Positions 24,574 to 32,319 of a stretch of DNA of 64,000 nt are shown piece by piece. Position numbers and translations under genes: made by a program. Under the pieces are notes generated by a model. That model saw only the letters and a list, made by a program, of their open reading frames with translations. It ran no database searches and had not been told where the DNA came from. This DNA comes from Sulfolobales archaeon (GTDB lineage: Archaea > Thermoproteota > Thermoprotei_A > Sulfolobales > NBVN01). The first letter of the stretch is position 1. The number at the start of each line of letters is the position of its first letter. The DNA is taken from the NCBI GenBank assembly GCA_025058345.1, contig JANXEN010000001.1:72481-136480 (forward strand), written 5' to 3'.

Positions 24574-24623
24574 TTACCCTTAAATAATTAAGTATTGGTA
24601 TTACTTTATAGGGCGTTTGCTTT

Positions 24624-24863
24624 ATGAAGAAGATCGGTCACTTCTCCCATAGGTCTGCCTCAGGCAGGTTTATAATTAAGATACACAACCAGGTTAAACC
24701 ACCTAAACTAGGGAGTAAGGTACTTACTTCTGATGGAAGCGTTGTAGGTCTGCTTATCGATGTAATAGGTCCTGTTAGAAACCCGTACGCAGTAATTAAG
24801 CCTTTAAACAGTAACGTAGTACTAGAACCTCTTGAGGAATTATACGTTAGGTGTTCTATATGA
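24624..24863 (+). CDS. gar1: H/ACA RNP protein Gar1
   Basis: 79 residues, normal for archaeal Gar1. A short beta barrel pattern is visible: IGHFSHRSASGRFIIKI, PPKLGSKVLTSDGSVVGLLIDVIGPVRNPYAVIKP. Gar1 works with Cbf5, Nop10 and L7Ae in rRNA pseudouridylation. Stop overlaps the tfb start as ATGA, the common archaeal gar1-tfb arrangement. Confidence 0.88.
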   Translation: MKKIGHFSHRSASGRFIIKIHNQVKPPKLGSKVLTSDGSVVGLLIDVIGPVRNPYAVIKPLNSNVVLEPLEELYVRCSI

Positions 24864-25717
24864 ATTGCCCACACTCATCAATAATATTTGACGAACTCCA
24901 CGGAGAGTTTGTATGTGTTGAGACCGGTGAGGTTATTGAAGAGAAAATATTTGATCAAGGTCCTGAATGGAGAGCATATAGTCCTGAGGAGTTTTCAGAA
25001 AGAGCTAGAGCAGGTTCACGGCTAACTAACAAAGTACATGATTTAGGGATAACGACAACCATAGATACCTGGAGCTTTGAAGGGAGGCGGCTTCAATCAA
25101 TACATAGAAAACTTAGGATAACCAACAATAAGGAGCGTAAGTTGGCTAAGGCCTTAGGCTTAATGAACGACATCATCGGTAAGTTAGGGCTCCCTAACAC
25201 CGTCAACGAGTTTTCAGGCTCTATAATCAGGAAACTCAGTGCTAAAGGAATTATCAAAGACAGAAACGTTAATTCCTTCATTGCTGCCTCCATAATACTT
25301 TCATGTAATTACATGAAGGTGCCGATAGACCGTGATGAAGTTTTGAGGGCATGTGAAGTTACTAGACATGATTTATGGAAAGCTATGCTTAAAATCACTA
25401 GAGATAGTGGTGAATTCATCACAATTAAGGTCCCTGAACCTCAAATTTACCTAGATAAGTTGAGGGCTGAGTTGGGACTTCGGGCTGAGGTTTCAGCACT
25501 GGCAAACAGAATATTAGGCATTGCTAGGAGTAGCGGACTAACAAGCGGTAAGGGCCCTATAGGTTTAGCTGCAGCTGCCCTTTACATCGCCTCAGTACTA
25601 CTTGATGATAAGAAAACTCAGAAAGAAATAGCGGAGAAATGCGATATAACCGAAGTAACTGTTCGGAACCGCTATAGAGACCTCGTAGACAACATCACTA
25701 TAGTTATAGAGGTCTAA
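24860..25717 (+). CDS. tfb: transcription initiation factor TFB (divergent linker)
   Basis: 285 residues. TFB bridges TBP-TATA and RNA polymerase. The zinc ribbon is reduced (CPH near the start, then CVETG), as in some crenarchaeal TFBs; B-reader QGPEWRAYSPEE and two cyclin folds are present, ending KTQKEIAEKCDITEVTVRNRY. The linker between reader and first cyclin fold is about 13 residues shorter than in Sulfolobus TFB1 and lacks the usual LRxWQ motif. ATG at 24860 overlaps gar1; GTG 24851 is an alternative. Possibly a specialised TFB, with another copy elsewhere. Confidence 0.92.
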   Translation: MNCPHSSIIFDELHGEFVCVETGEVIEEKIFDQGPEWRAYSPEEFSERARAGSRLTNKVHDLGITTTIDTWSFEGRRLQSIHRKLRITNNKERKLAKALGLMNDIIGKLGLPNTVNEFSGSIIRKLSAKGIIKDRNVNSFIAASIILSCNYMKVPIDRDEVLRACEVTRHDLWKAMLKITRDSGEFITIKVPEPQIYLDKLRAELGLRAEVSALANRILGIARSSGLTSGKGPIGLAAAALYIASVLLDDKKTQKEIAEKCDITEVTVRNRYRDLVDNITIVIEV

Positions 25718-25821
25718 CCGTAAGCAGTTATTTCGGTATGCTAACCTAACTTACTGGATTAGTTTTCACCACCTCACTCCTTAAATGCGTCCTTACGAGT
25801 TTATTATCAGGTAGTGATGTG

Positions 25822-27006
25822 ATGGAGTATGTTAAAGTAGTTGAGGGAAGGGCTCATCTATTGATACCTAATCCAGACCTATTTAGAAGGTCTGACGGTG
25901 TATATGAGCCGTCGTGGGCACCTGTATTTTATAACCCTAGAGCTTCACTCAACAGAGACCTCTCAGTCGTAACGTTTGCTAAGTTAGGCGAGTTCTACGG
26001 CATAAGCTCATTCAACGCTGCTGACGTACTTGCGGGGGTCGGAGTTAGAGGAATTAGATATATCCTCGAAGTTCCGAACATCAACAACATGATACTTAAT
26101 GACATCAACCAAAACGCGGTTACGTTAATTAAGGAGAACTTAGCTATGAACGGAATAAACGATAAGGCATCTGTTTATCGAAGCGATGCTAACGCACTTC
26201 TTTATAGGCTTAAAGAAGGGAGAGTTAAGCTAAATTACGTTGATGTAGACCCTTACGGAACTCCAGTCCCCTTCATACCTAGCTCACTCTCAAGCATTAC
26301 TAGAGGAGGTTTCCTAGGAGTGACTGCAACCGATATAGCCCCACTCTCAGGAGTTAAGCAATTCGCTGGTTCTAGAAGATACGACGTTATGCTTACTAGA
26401 ACAGACTTCAAATATGAGGTGGGTTTAAGGGTACTTCTGGGATATATTGCAAGGAGAGCTGCCGAACTAGATAAGTACTTAGAACCTATTTTAGGTGTTT
26501 TCCATGACCACTACTTTCGGCTATTCGTAAGAATCGATAGGAGTGCCAGCAAATCTCATAAAATGATTTCAGAGAACCTCGGATACATACTTTACTGTAA
26601 GAACTGCCTTCAAAGAACCCACATAAATGATTTAAATTCAGCGAACTTCAACTGCTTGAGATGCGGCGGAAAGCTCGAGCTCTTAGGGCCTTTATGGGTA
26701 GGTGTTATAAATAATAAGGAATTCCTAAACCAATTAATCGATTTAGTAAAAGGAAGATATAACTACTTAGGAAATCATGCAAGGCTTCTAAAACTTTTAT
26801 CAACTATTAGAGATGAGGTGGAGGTCCCATATTACTACGACCTAACATCAATAGCCAGCTCCCTTAAGGTTAACATACCCAAAATCGATGAAACGATTGA
26901 GTGCTTAGAAAATATGGGATTTAAGGCGAGTAGAACCCACCTAACTCCAACCGGTATTAAAACAACTGCAGGCGTTGAAGCCGTTGTAGAATGTATAGCC
27001 AAATAA
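25822..27006 (+). CDS. trm1: tRNA (guanine26-N2)-dimethyltransferase Trm1
   Basis: 394 residues, normal length. It adds one or two methyl groups to G26 using SAM. Visible: SAM region ADVLAGVGVRGIRYILEV, catalytic VDPYGTPVPFIPSS, and a zinc-like pair CKNC...CLRCGG in the C-terminal domain. ATG at 25822 (a GTG is one codon before). Confidence 0.95.
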   Translation: MEYVKVVEGRAHLLIPNPDLFRRSDGVYEPSWAPVFYNPRASLNRDLSVVTFAKLGEFYGISSFNAADVLAGVGVRGIRYILEVPNINNMILNDINQNAVTLIKENLAMNGINDKASVYRSDANALLYRLKEGRVKLNYVDVDPYGTPVPFIPSSLSSITRGGFLGVTATDIAPLSGVKQFAGSRRYDVMLTRTDFKYEVGLRVLLGYIARRAAELDKYLEPILGVFHDHYFRLFVRIDRSASKSHKMISENLGYILYCKNCLQRTHINDLNSANFNCLRCGGKLELLGPLWVGVINNKEFLNQLIDLVKGRYNYLGNHARLLKLLSTIRDEVEVPYYYDLTSIASSLKVNIPKIDETIECLENMGFKASRTHLTPTGIKTTAGVEAVVECIAK

Positions 27007-27016
27007 CGAATTTATG

Positions 27017-27382
27017 TCAATCATTTATCTGCAAAAACTTCGTCAACCTACCACATATTAAGGGGTTGAAGTAACTACCTAAACCGCATTTCTCTAAATC
27101 CTTACAAAGGAAGCAGGGTATCGACATCGCCGGATTTAGCTTAACTAAAAGCTTAACGCTCTCTGACTTCTTAGACACGTAAATCAATTTATAGGTCCTC
27201 CTCCCCTTAGAAGTCGTAGGCACCCTCTTAATTAAGCCAGACCTAACTAATTTATTAACAGCCCTACTGCCTTCTCTGCTATCGATCCCTAAAACATTCC
27301 ACAGGTCACTTTGTACAACTCCATCTTCTCCGCCTTTCTTAACCATGTTCAATATCTTATCCTCAAAGCTTTGCTTAGTCAT
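27017..27382 (-). CDS. tfeB: TFE-beta, winged helix plus cysteine cluster
   Basis: 121 residues. Residues ~5-70 form a winged helix (SDLWNVLGIDSREGSRAVNKLVRSGLI and KGRRTYKLIYV). The C-terminal cysteines PCFLCKDLEKCG...ICGRLTKF fit the iron-sulphur cluster of TFE-beta/RPC39. TFE-beta pairs with TFE-alpha to stabilise the open initiation complex. TATA-like CTATATAAATA (minus) and GAGGAG precede the start. Convergent to trm1. Confidence 0.8.
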   Translation of the reverse strand: MTKQSFEDKILNMVKKGGEDGVVQSDLWNVLGIDSREGSRAVNKLVRSGLIKRVPTTSKGRRTYKLIYVSKKSESVKLLVKLNPAMSIPCFLCKDLEKCGLGSYFNPLICGRLTKFLQIND

Positions 27383-27474
27383 CAAGGTGCTCCTCTACAC
27401 CTTATTTATATAGTGTTTACAGAGGTAATATATTTATATCCGCCCACACCAATAACTGCTTAAGTATAAGTGCT

Positions 27475-28029
27475 TTACTCCCTCCCTAAACTACCCAGTA
27501 ATTTACTGGCTACTATGCTCGGTAAAGAATTTCTATTAACTAAAGTTACTTCATATCTTACAGCGTTTCTAAGTAGCTCACCCACCTCAGAATCACTTAA
27601 TCTCCAGTGAGTAACTGCTAATACGTTTTTAGGATTTCTTAACACGTAAATAATTGCATCCCTAAGTTGCTTAACCTTTAGCTCCATAGGCCCTATCTCA
27701 TCAATACAAATGACGTCTGCATTGATTGCTGCATTCGTAAGTGCTTTAACACCAATGCTTACCGCATCATTAACGTTGATGCAGTACTTCCCAACCCTCA
27801 AATCGTTGGGGCAATTAGGGGATGTACGAGCTAACCAGCCCTCAACCCCCTCCATTATATCTACTATTTTGAAGCCCGATCTAGCGCCCTCAACTCTAAA
27901 TTCAGGGCATACAATACCGCCGACAACATAGCCATGACGTCTAATATCCTCAACAACCTTAGTAAATACCGTTGTCTTACCCACGCCTGGCCTACCAGTC
28001 AATACTATAATCAATTGATTCACCCGCAA
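27475..28029 (-). CDS. THEP1-family nucleoside-triphosphatase
   Basis: 184 residues, normal length. Walker A is GRPGVGKTT near residue 12, and the THEP1 signature DEIGPMEL lies near 105. Family members hydrolyse several NTPs; the cellular role is not known. Start is TTG 28029 or GTG 28023. Single gene, with TATA-like elements in the AT-rich upstream gap. Confidence 0.9.
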   Translation of the reverse strand: MRVNQLIIVLTGRPGVGKTTVFTKVVEDIRRHGYVVGGIVCPEFRVEGARSGFKIVDIMEGVEGWLARTSPNCPNDLRVGKYCINVNDAVSIGVKALTNAAINADVICIDEIGPMELKVKQLRDAIIYVLRNPKNVLAVTHWRLSDSEVGELLRNAVRYEVTLVNRNSLPSIVASKLLGSLGRE

Positions 28030-28108
28030 AAGGCATTAACACTTATTATGAAACGTAGAATGTGGGTTAAGTCCTATCACTTCCCTACTAAACTACATTA
28101 CATTACAA

Positions 28109-29077
28109 TTACTTATGACTTATTACTGTTATCTTATTTAAGTTAGTTCCGTAGACGGAAAGCTCGTCTAAAACTGCGTTCCTTATACTCCGCCTTAACA
28201 CCGTCTTAATGTCCGACGGCACTATCCGAGTTAATTTCTCGGTCTCCAATATCTTCCGCACAACGTCCTTTAGTGTTATCCTCCCAACATCACCCTCAAC
28301 AACGAAACTTACCTCACACCCATCTCTAGATATGATGATGAAGTCGGGCGCTGACTTACTTACCCTATAAGTTGTCACCTTATCCTTACTTAATTCTAGA
28401 AGTTCCAGTAATTTAGTAGACTCAGCTGTAGTGTCTGGGGAAGCCTTAGTAAGACCTAACTTTAAGCTCTCCATAGTTATCGGATCTATAATATCTTCAC
28501 CTAATACCTCAATAAGGCGTTCAGCAACCTCTAAGCTAACGTTACTATCATTCCTTAAGTAGTGGAATATCATCCTCCTCGAAACCCCTGAACTCAATGC
28601 TAAATCACCTAAGCTCAGCCCTCTCTCCGCCTTAATCCTTTCCAATTTCTTGGAGTTGATTCTGATGAATAGGCTGTTCTTCCTCTGAATTAAGAAGACG
28701 TCAGACGTACGTCTTAAGATGTTATTTAACGTTTTATCACTTATTACGTATAACCCCTCCCTCTCATGCACTACGTTATCGTAAGTGATCTCATCATTCA
28801 ACACTAACGGCACGGCATCGATAGCTGATGCTGCGTTAATTAAATCATTGACCTCATCCTTATGTACGTTCTTTATGCCTAGCTTTACCCTCAGCAATAA
28901 CCTACTACCGTCCTTAACAGCCACGAGGTCTATAGACCTCTCACGATAGCTACTTGGATAGTTAAGAACTTCAAAAGAATAACCGTTCCTGCTTAAGATA
29001 GTCTTAACTCTCTCTAACAATAACTTAACTTCACGCTTTCTTTGGTCAAAGCCCCCGTGAGGTACTTTATATGACAT
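28109..29077 (-). CDS. archaeal HTH-type regulator with nuclease-like N-terminal domain
   Basis: 322 residues. Central helix-turn-helix (LERIKAERGLSLGDLALSSG, then VSRRMIFHYLRND) is of the XRE kind. Residues 1-140 contain a restriction-endonuclease-like core (SIDLVAVKDGSRLLLRVK) found in this archaeal family of putative regulators; a second similar core (PDFIIISRDGCEVSFVVEGD) lies in the C-terminal part. ATG start. Function unproven. Confidence 0.75.
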   Translation of the reverse strand: MSYKVPHGGFDQRKREVKLLLERVKTILSRNGYSFEVLNYPSSYRERSIDLVAVKDGSRLLLRVKLGIKNVHKDEVNDLINAASAIDAVPLVLNDEITYDNVVHEREGLYVISDKTLNNILRRTSDVFLIQRKNSLFIRINSKKLERIKAERGLSLGDLALSSGVSRRMIFHYLRNDSNVSLEVAERLIEVLGEDIIDPITMESLKLGLTKASPDTTAESTKLLELLELSKDKVTTYRVSKSAPDFIIISRDGCEVSFVVEGDVGRITLKDVVRKILETEKLTRIVPSDIKTVLRRSIRNAVLDELSVYGTNLNKITVISHK

Positions 29078-29142
29078 CTAATACCTCTGCAGGTTGTGGG
29101 TAACCACTTAATTACTTAGTGACGAGTGATTTAAACTTAACC

Positions 29143-29844
29143 CTATTTGAAGTACTTAGCGTAGACCATCGCATGGTCCTTATCGAACGGGTCTAAATGA
29201 ATGACGTCAAGTATCTCGAAGTGACCTACCTTCAAAGTATCTATCTCACGTCTATATATTTCGTCAGGTTCTTTAGTAACATCTATACTTCTAGCCTTAA
29301 TCGCTAAGTACAGGTATCCACCGTCCTTAAGGAATAACTTAGAATTCAATAGGACTAAACTAGCCTGATCAGGTTGAGCTACGTCAGCATATATAACCTC
29401 AACAGGCTCAGCAACATGTTTGTACTTCTGAGGGAATCTAGCGTCGGCAAGTATCGGAATTATGTTCTTCCTACTTTCAGCAACCGTTATGAGTTCCCTC
29501 ATAACTCTAGGTGCGAACTCAACAGCGTAAATCCTCCCCCTCAAACCAACTATGTCTGAGATATGACTTGCTGTAGTTCCACTACCGGCACCTAAGTAAA
29601 GCACCTTACTACCAGATGAGATCGAGAGCTCTTTAATACCTTTAAGTAATGCAGCCGCTAACTTACTCCTATACGCGTTCCACTCCCTATACTCTACATC
29701 ACCTAACTTAAACAACCACTCATCATAAACCTTTTTACCTGGGACTAAGTTCTTAGTCGCCAACCTAGTAGAGCCGTCCTCCAACTCCACTACGTAAACG
29801 TCCCTATACGTTGAGTGCTCATAAACCCTCACAACCTCAGCCAC
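29143..29844 (-). CDS. flpA: fibrillarin-like rRNA/tRNA 2'-O-methyltransferase
   Basis: 233 residues from GTG 29844, the usual length. It is the methyltransferase of C/D box RNPs. SAM motif YLGAGSGTTASH, acidic ligand AVEFAPR, and the C-terminal DKDHAMVYAKY are intact. A longer reading from 29931 is unlikely: the family begins at (M)AEVVRVYEH, and GGTGGT lies just before GTG 29844. Nop5, the usual neighbour, is not adjacent. The candidate C/D sRNAs in this window would be its guides. Confidence 0.95.
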   Translation of the reverse strand: MAEVVRVYEHSTYRDVYVVELEDGSTRLATKNLVPGKKVYDEWLFKLGDVEYREWNAYRSKLAAALLKGIKELSISSGSKVLYLGAGSGTTASHISDIVGLRGRIYAVEFAPRVMRELITVAESRKNIIPILADARFPQKYKHVAEPVEVIYADVAQPDQASLVLLNSKLFLKDGGYLYLAIKARSIDVTKEPDEIYRREIDTLKVGHFEILDVIHLDPFDKDHAMVYAKYFK

Positions 29845-29958
29845 AATACCACCTAATAGTAATGAGGTTATTAAGGTATATAAGTTTAGAGAACAACCTC
29901 TAATTTTAAGACTTTTATAGTGCTGTCGCAAGTTAAAAGCAAGTTATTACGTAAGCTT

Positions 29959-30378
29959 TCAGAGCGGTGATGTAGGTCTCCTACCTTCCTCTTCCTCATA
30001 GCCTCTTAACTCTATGAATGCAGGTAATTTACCTTCCCTAATTAGCTTTTCAGCCATCTCCTTAACGGTTAGAGTGTGCCTTATATCAAGCTCTAATAAC
30101 GTATTCAGTATATTGTAGGTTGTATTCCAAACATCTATTAACATATCCTTAGTTACGTAGTTAAGTATGAACGGATCGTTTAACCACTGATCGAAGGCCT
30201 TTAAGGTCTTCATCATATGTTGAAATGCCTGCCTAATTACTAACACTAAGGTCAACCTATCCGCAGCATCAGCAGCGTCGTTTATTTGATTAAACATCTC
30301 TACAGCCTTCTTCTGCATATCAATCCACTCGCTTAGGGTTCCCAGCGAGGATAGTATTCTTGACATTCTTGAAGACAT
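29959..30378 (-). CDS. DUF2153-like helical protein
   Basis: 139 residues, nearly all helical (MQKKAVEMFNQINDAADAADR, MMKTLKAFDQWLNDPFIL, KEMAEKLIREGKLPAFIELRGYEEEEG). I recall it as the crenarchaeal DUF2153 family; no function is known. It lies on the same strand as flpA, 114 bases upstream of that gene's start. Confidence 0.6.
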   Translation of the reverse strand: MSSRMSRILSSLGTLSEWIDMQKKAVEMFNQINDAADAADRLTLVLVIRQAFQHMMKTLKAFDQWLNDPFILNYVTKDMLIDVWNTTYNILNTLLELDIRHTLTVKEMAEKLIREGKLPAFIELRGYEEEEGRRPTSPL

Positions 30379-30421
30379 ACTTCCACATCACTTATGTAGT
30401 GCTTATAAATCTTATAAGGTC

Positions 30422-30805
30422 TTATGACTTTAAATTGTAGGGCTTACCTCCCTCTAGGACTTCCTTAGGGATTTTATGTGAGAATTTCCTAAGGAACTCA
30501 ACATCATCAGCCGATTTACGTAAATCATCCGGCAACATCCTAGGAATCTCATCTATTATAGGATACCACCTTAAGCACTTCTCACATATTAAGATGCCGT
30601 CAACAACTTCATTCTTTAGACATTCATCACATGGTGTTTCCTTAACGTCTTTAACGTAACCAACTTTAAAACCGCAGTAAAGGTCGCAGAAAGGCTTCTC
30701 CACCATGGGGACCCTCTGATAAGTCTTCTCATTAAAGACCGTGAGTTTTAGGGGGAAGTTCCTACACATAGGGCAGGCAATTATGTTAATTAATGAGTAC
30801 TTCAC
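30422..30805 (-). CDS. Trm112-like zinc-binding protein
   Basis: 127 residues. Zinc pairs ACPMC, CDEC and CEKC surround a beta-rich core ending in RWYPIIDEIPRMLPD, the typical Trm112 ending. In eukaryotes and archaea Trm112 activates several methyltransferases that modify tRNA, rRNA and release factor. Overlaps the upstream phosphohexomutase gene by four bases (ATGA), so co-translated. Confidence 0.8.
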   Translation of the reverse strand: MKYSLINIIACPMCRNFPLKLTVFNEKTYQRVPMVEKPFCDLYCGFKVGYVKDVKETPCDECLKNEVVDGILICEKCLRWYPIIDEIPRMLPDDLRKSADDVEFLRKFSHKIPKEVLEGGKPYNLKS

Positions 30806-32198
30806 TTCTTAATCACCTCATGTGTCAGAGTTACTATCGTACTTAATAACTTATTAGCCGTAGCCTCATCTTTAGCCTCAACGAAGATACGTATTATTGG
30901 CTCAGTACCGCTAGGCCTCACTAAAAACCAGTAATCAGGGTTGATGACCTTAACACCATCTATATCTATCACTCTATCCTCACTGAAAGCTTCTATTAAT
31001 CGCTGCTTTATTAATTCCATAATTTCATCCCTAAACCTGGGGTCGATAGTGACTTTAGTTTTAATTACGTGAGTTGCGGGGATCTTATCGTAAAGTTCGT
31101 GAAGGCCTAGGTTGCTGTACGCTAAGCACTCCAGCATCAAAGCAGCTGCCATAGCACCATCCCTCACGTACTGATGCCTCCCATATAGGAAGCCTCCATT
31201 CTCCTCAAAACCTAGTAAAGAACCCTCACGGATCATTGTCCTAGCGATGTTTATGCTTCCAACCTTAGTCCAAATCACCTCAACACCGTATTTACTTAAC
31301 ACCTCATCAATCATTGTACTAGAGGATATTGCTGTAACGACTTTCTTAGGGATTTCCGACCCCTTACTACTGAGGATATGTTCGCAAAGTATTATAGCTG
31401 CTCTATCTCCAGGTAAAAACCTACCAAACCTATCTACGAAGACAGCCCTATCAGCATCGCCATCATGCGCTAACCCTAGGTCAGCACCTAAGGATTTAAC
31501 AACGCTTGATAATTCACCTAGATTCTCGGGAGATGGTTCAGGGTTGCGATATGGAATATGTGATAAATCGCAATTAAGTGTGAGGACCTTAGCACCTAAC
31601 CTCCTTAAAAGCTCTGGTGTAGTTAGCGAACCTACGTTATTTGCGCAATCAACCACTACTCTAAACCTCTTCTTAGAAATCTTATCCACGTCTACGTGGC
31701 TTAGGATTCTATTTATGTAGAATTCGTTAACGTCTTCAACGTTCGTAACTTTATACCCTAACCTAGCCCAAGGAACTCTTCTAAACATTAAATCTCGGTA
31801 TATCTCCTCAACAGCCTCCTCAACATCTCTCGTTGCCTCCACTCCATCACTTAATATGAGTTTCAAACCACTATATTCGGGTGGATTATGACTTGCTGTT
31901 ACCATAACCCCCGCATCAAATCCGTGAGTCTTAACATATAGTTGCAGAGCTGGAGTTGGAGTAAGTCCAGCGAAGAAGACCTTAACACCGGTTGATAAGA
32001 GGCCTGAAGTAACTGCATTAACTAAAAACGCGTTACCTGCCCTACCATCACATCCAACTAACATCCTACAACCATCGCCGAAGTAAGACCCTATAGCTAA
32101 TCCAAGCCGTAAAGCGTTCTCAGGAGTTAACCACTCATTAACGACCCCTCTAACGCCGTCGGTGCCGAAAAGTCTATGACTATTCGTAAAATCACCAA
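30802..32198 (-). CDS. phosphoglucomutase/phosphomannomutase, 5' frame disturbance
   Basis: About 465 codons including the true N-terminus. Phosphoserine loop VMVTASHNPPEYSG, metal loop HDGDADRAVF, sugar loop FEENGGF and phosphate loop RPSGTEPIIRIF are intact. The family start LFGTDGVRGVVNE lies at about 32138-32176 in frame, upstream of the first in-frame ATG (32064). No ATG, GTG or TTG exists between that motif and the stop upstream. A TATA box (32220-32228) points to a transcript start at TTG/GTG 32198/32195, which is in the other frame; a -1 shift at CTTTTC (32167-32172) would join them. Either a sequence indel or an unusual start. The enzyme interconverts sugar 1- and 6-phosphates. Confidence 0.85.
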
Positions 32199-32219
32199 GG
32201 TATTAACTGCTTCAAAGAA

Positions 32220-32228
32220 CTTATAACC
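32220..32228 (-). promoter_or_regulatory. TATA box of the phosphohexomutase gene
   Basis: Minus-strand GTTATAAG; its centre is about 26 bases before TTG 32198, the distance expected for a leaderless crenarchaeal start. Confidence 0.55.
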
Positions 32229-32319
32229 TTATCATAAATTGCTGGGAAATTAACCCTACGTCAAGTAATTAATCTAGATCAGCTACCTAGGTAATATAAA
32301 TTTAAATTTAAGGTATTAA

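Noticed and set aside
29845-29931. 29-residue N-terminal extension of fibrillarin
   Set aside because: The family begins at AEVVRVYEH; GGTGGT precedes GTG 29844, and the extension covers the promoter region.
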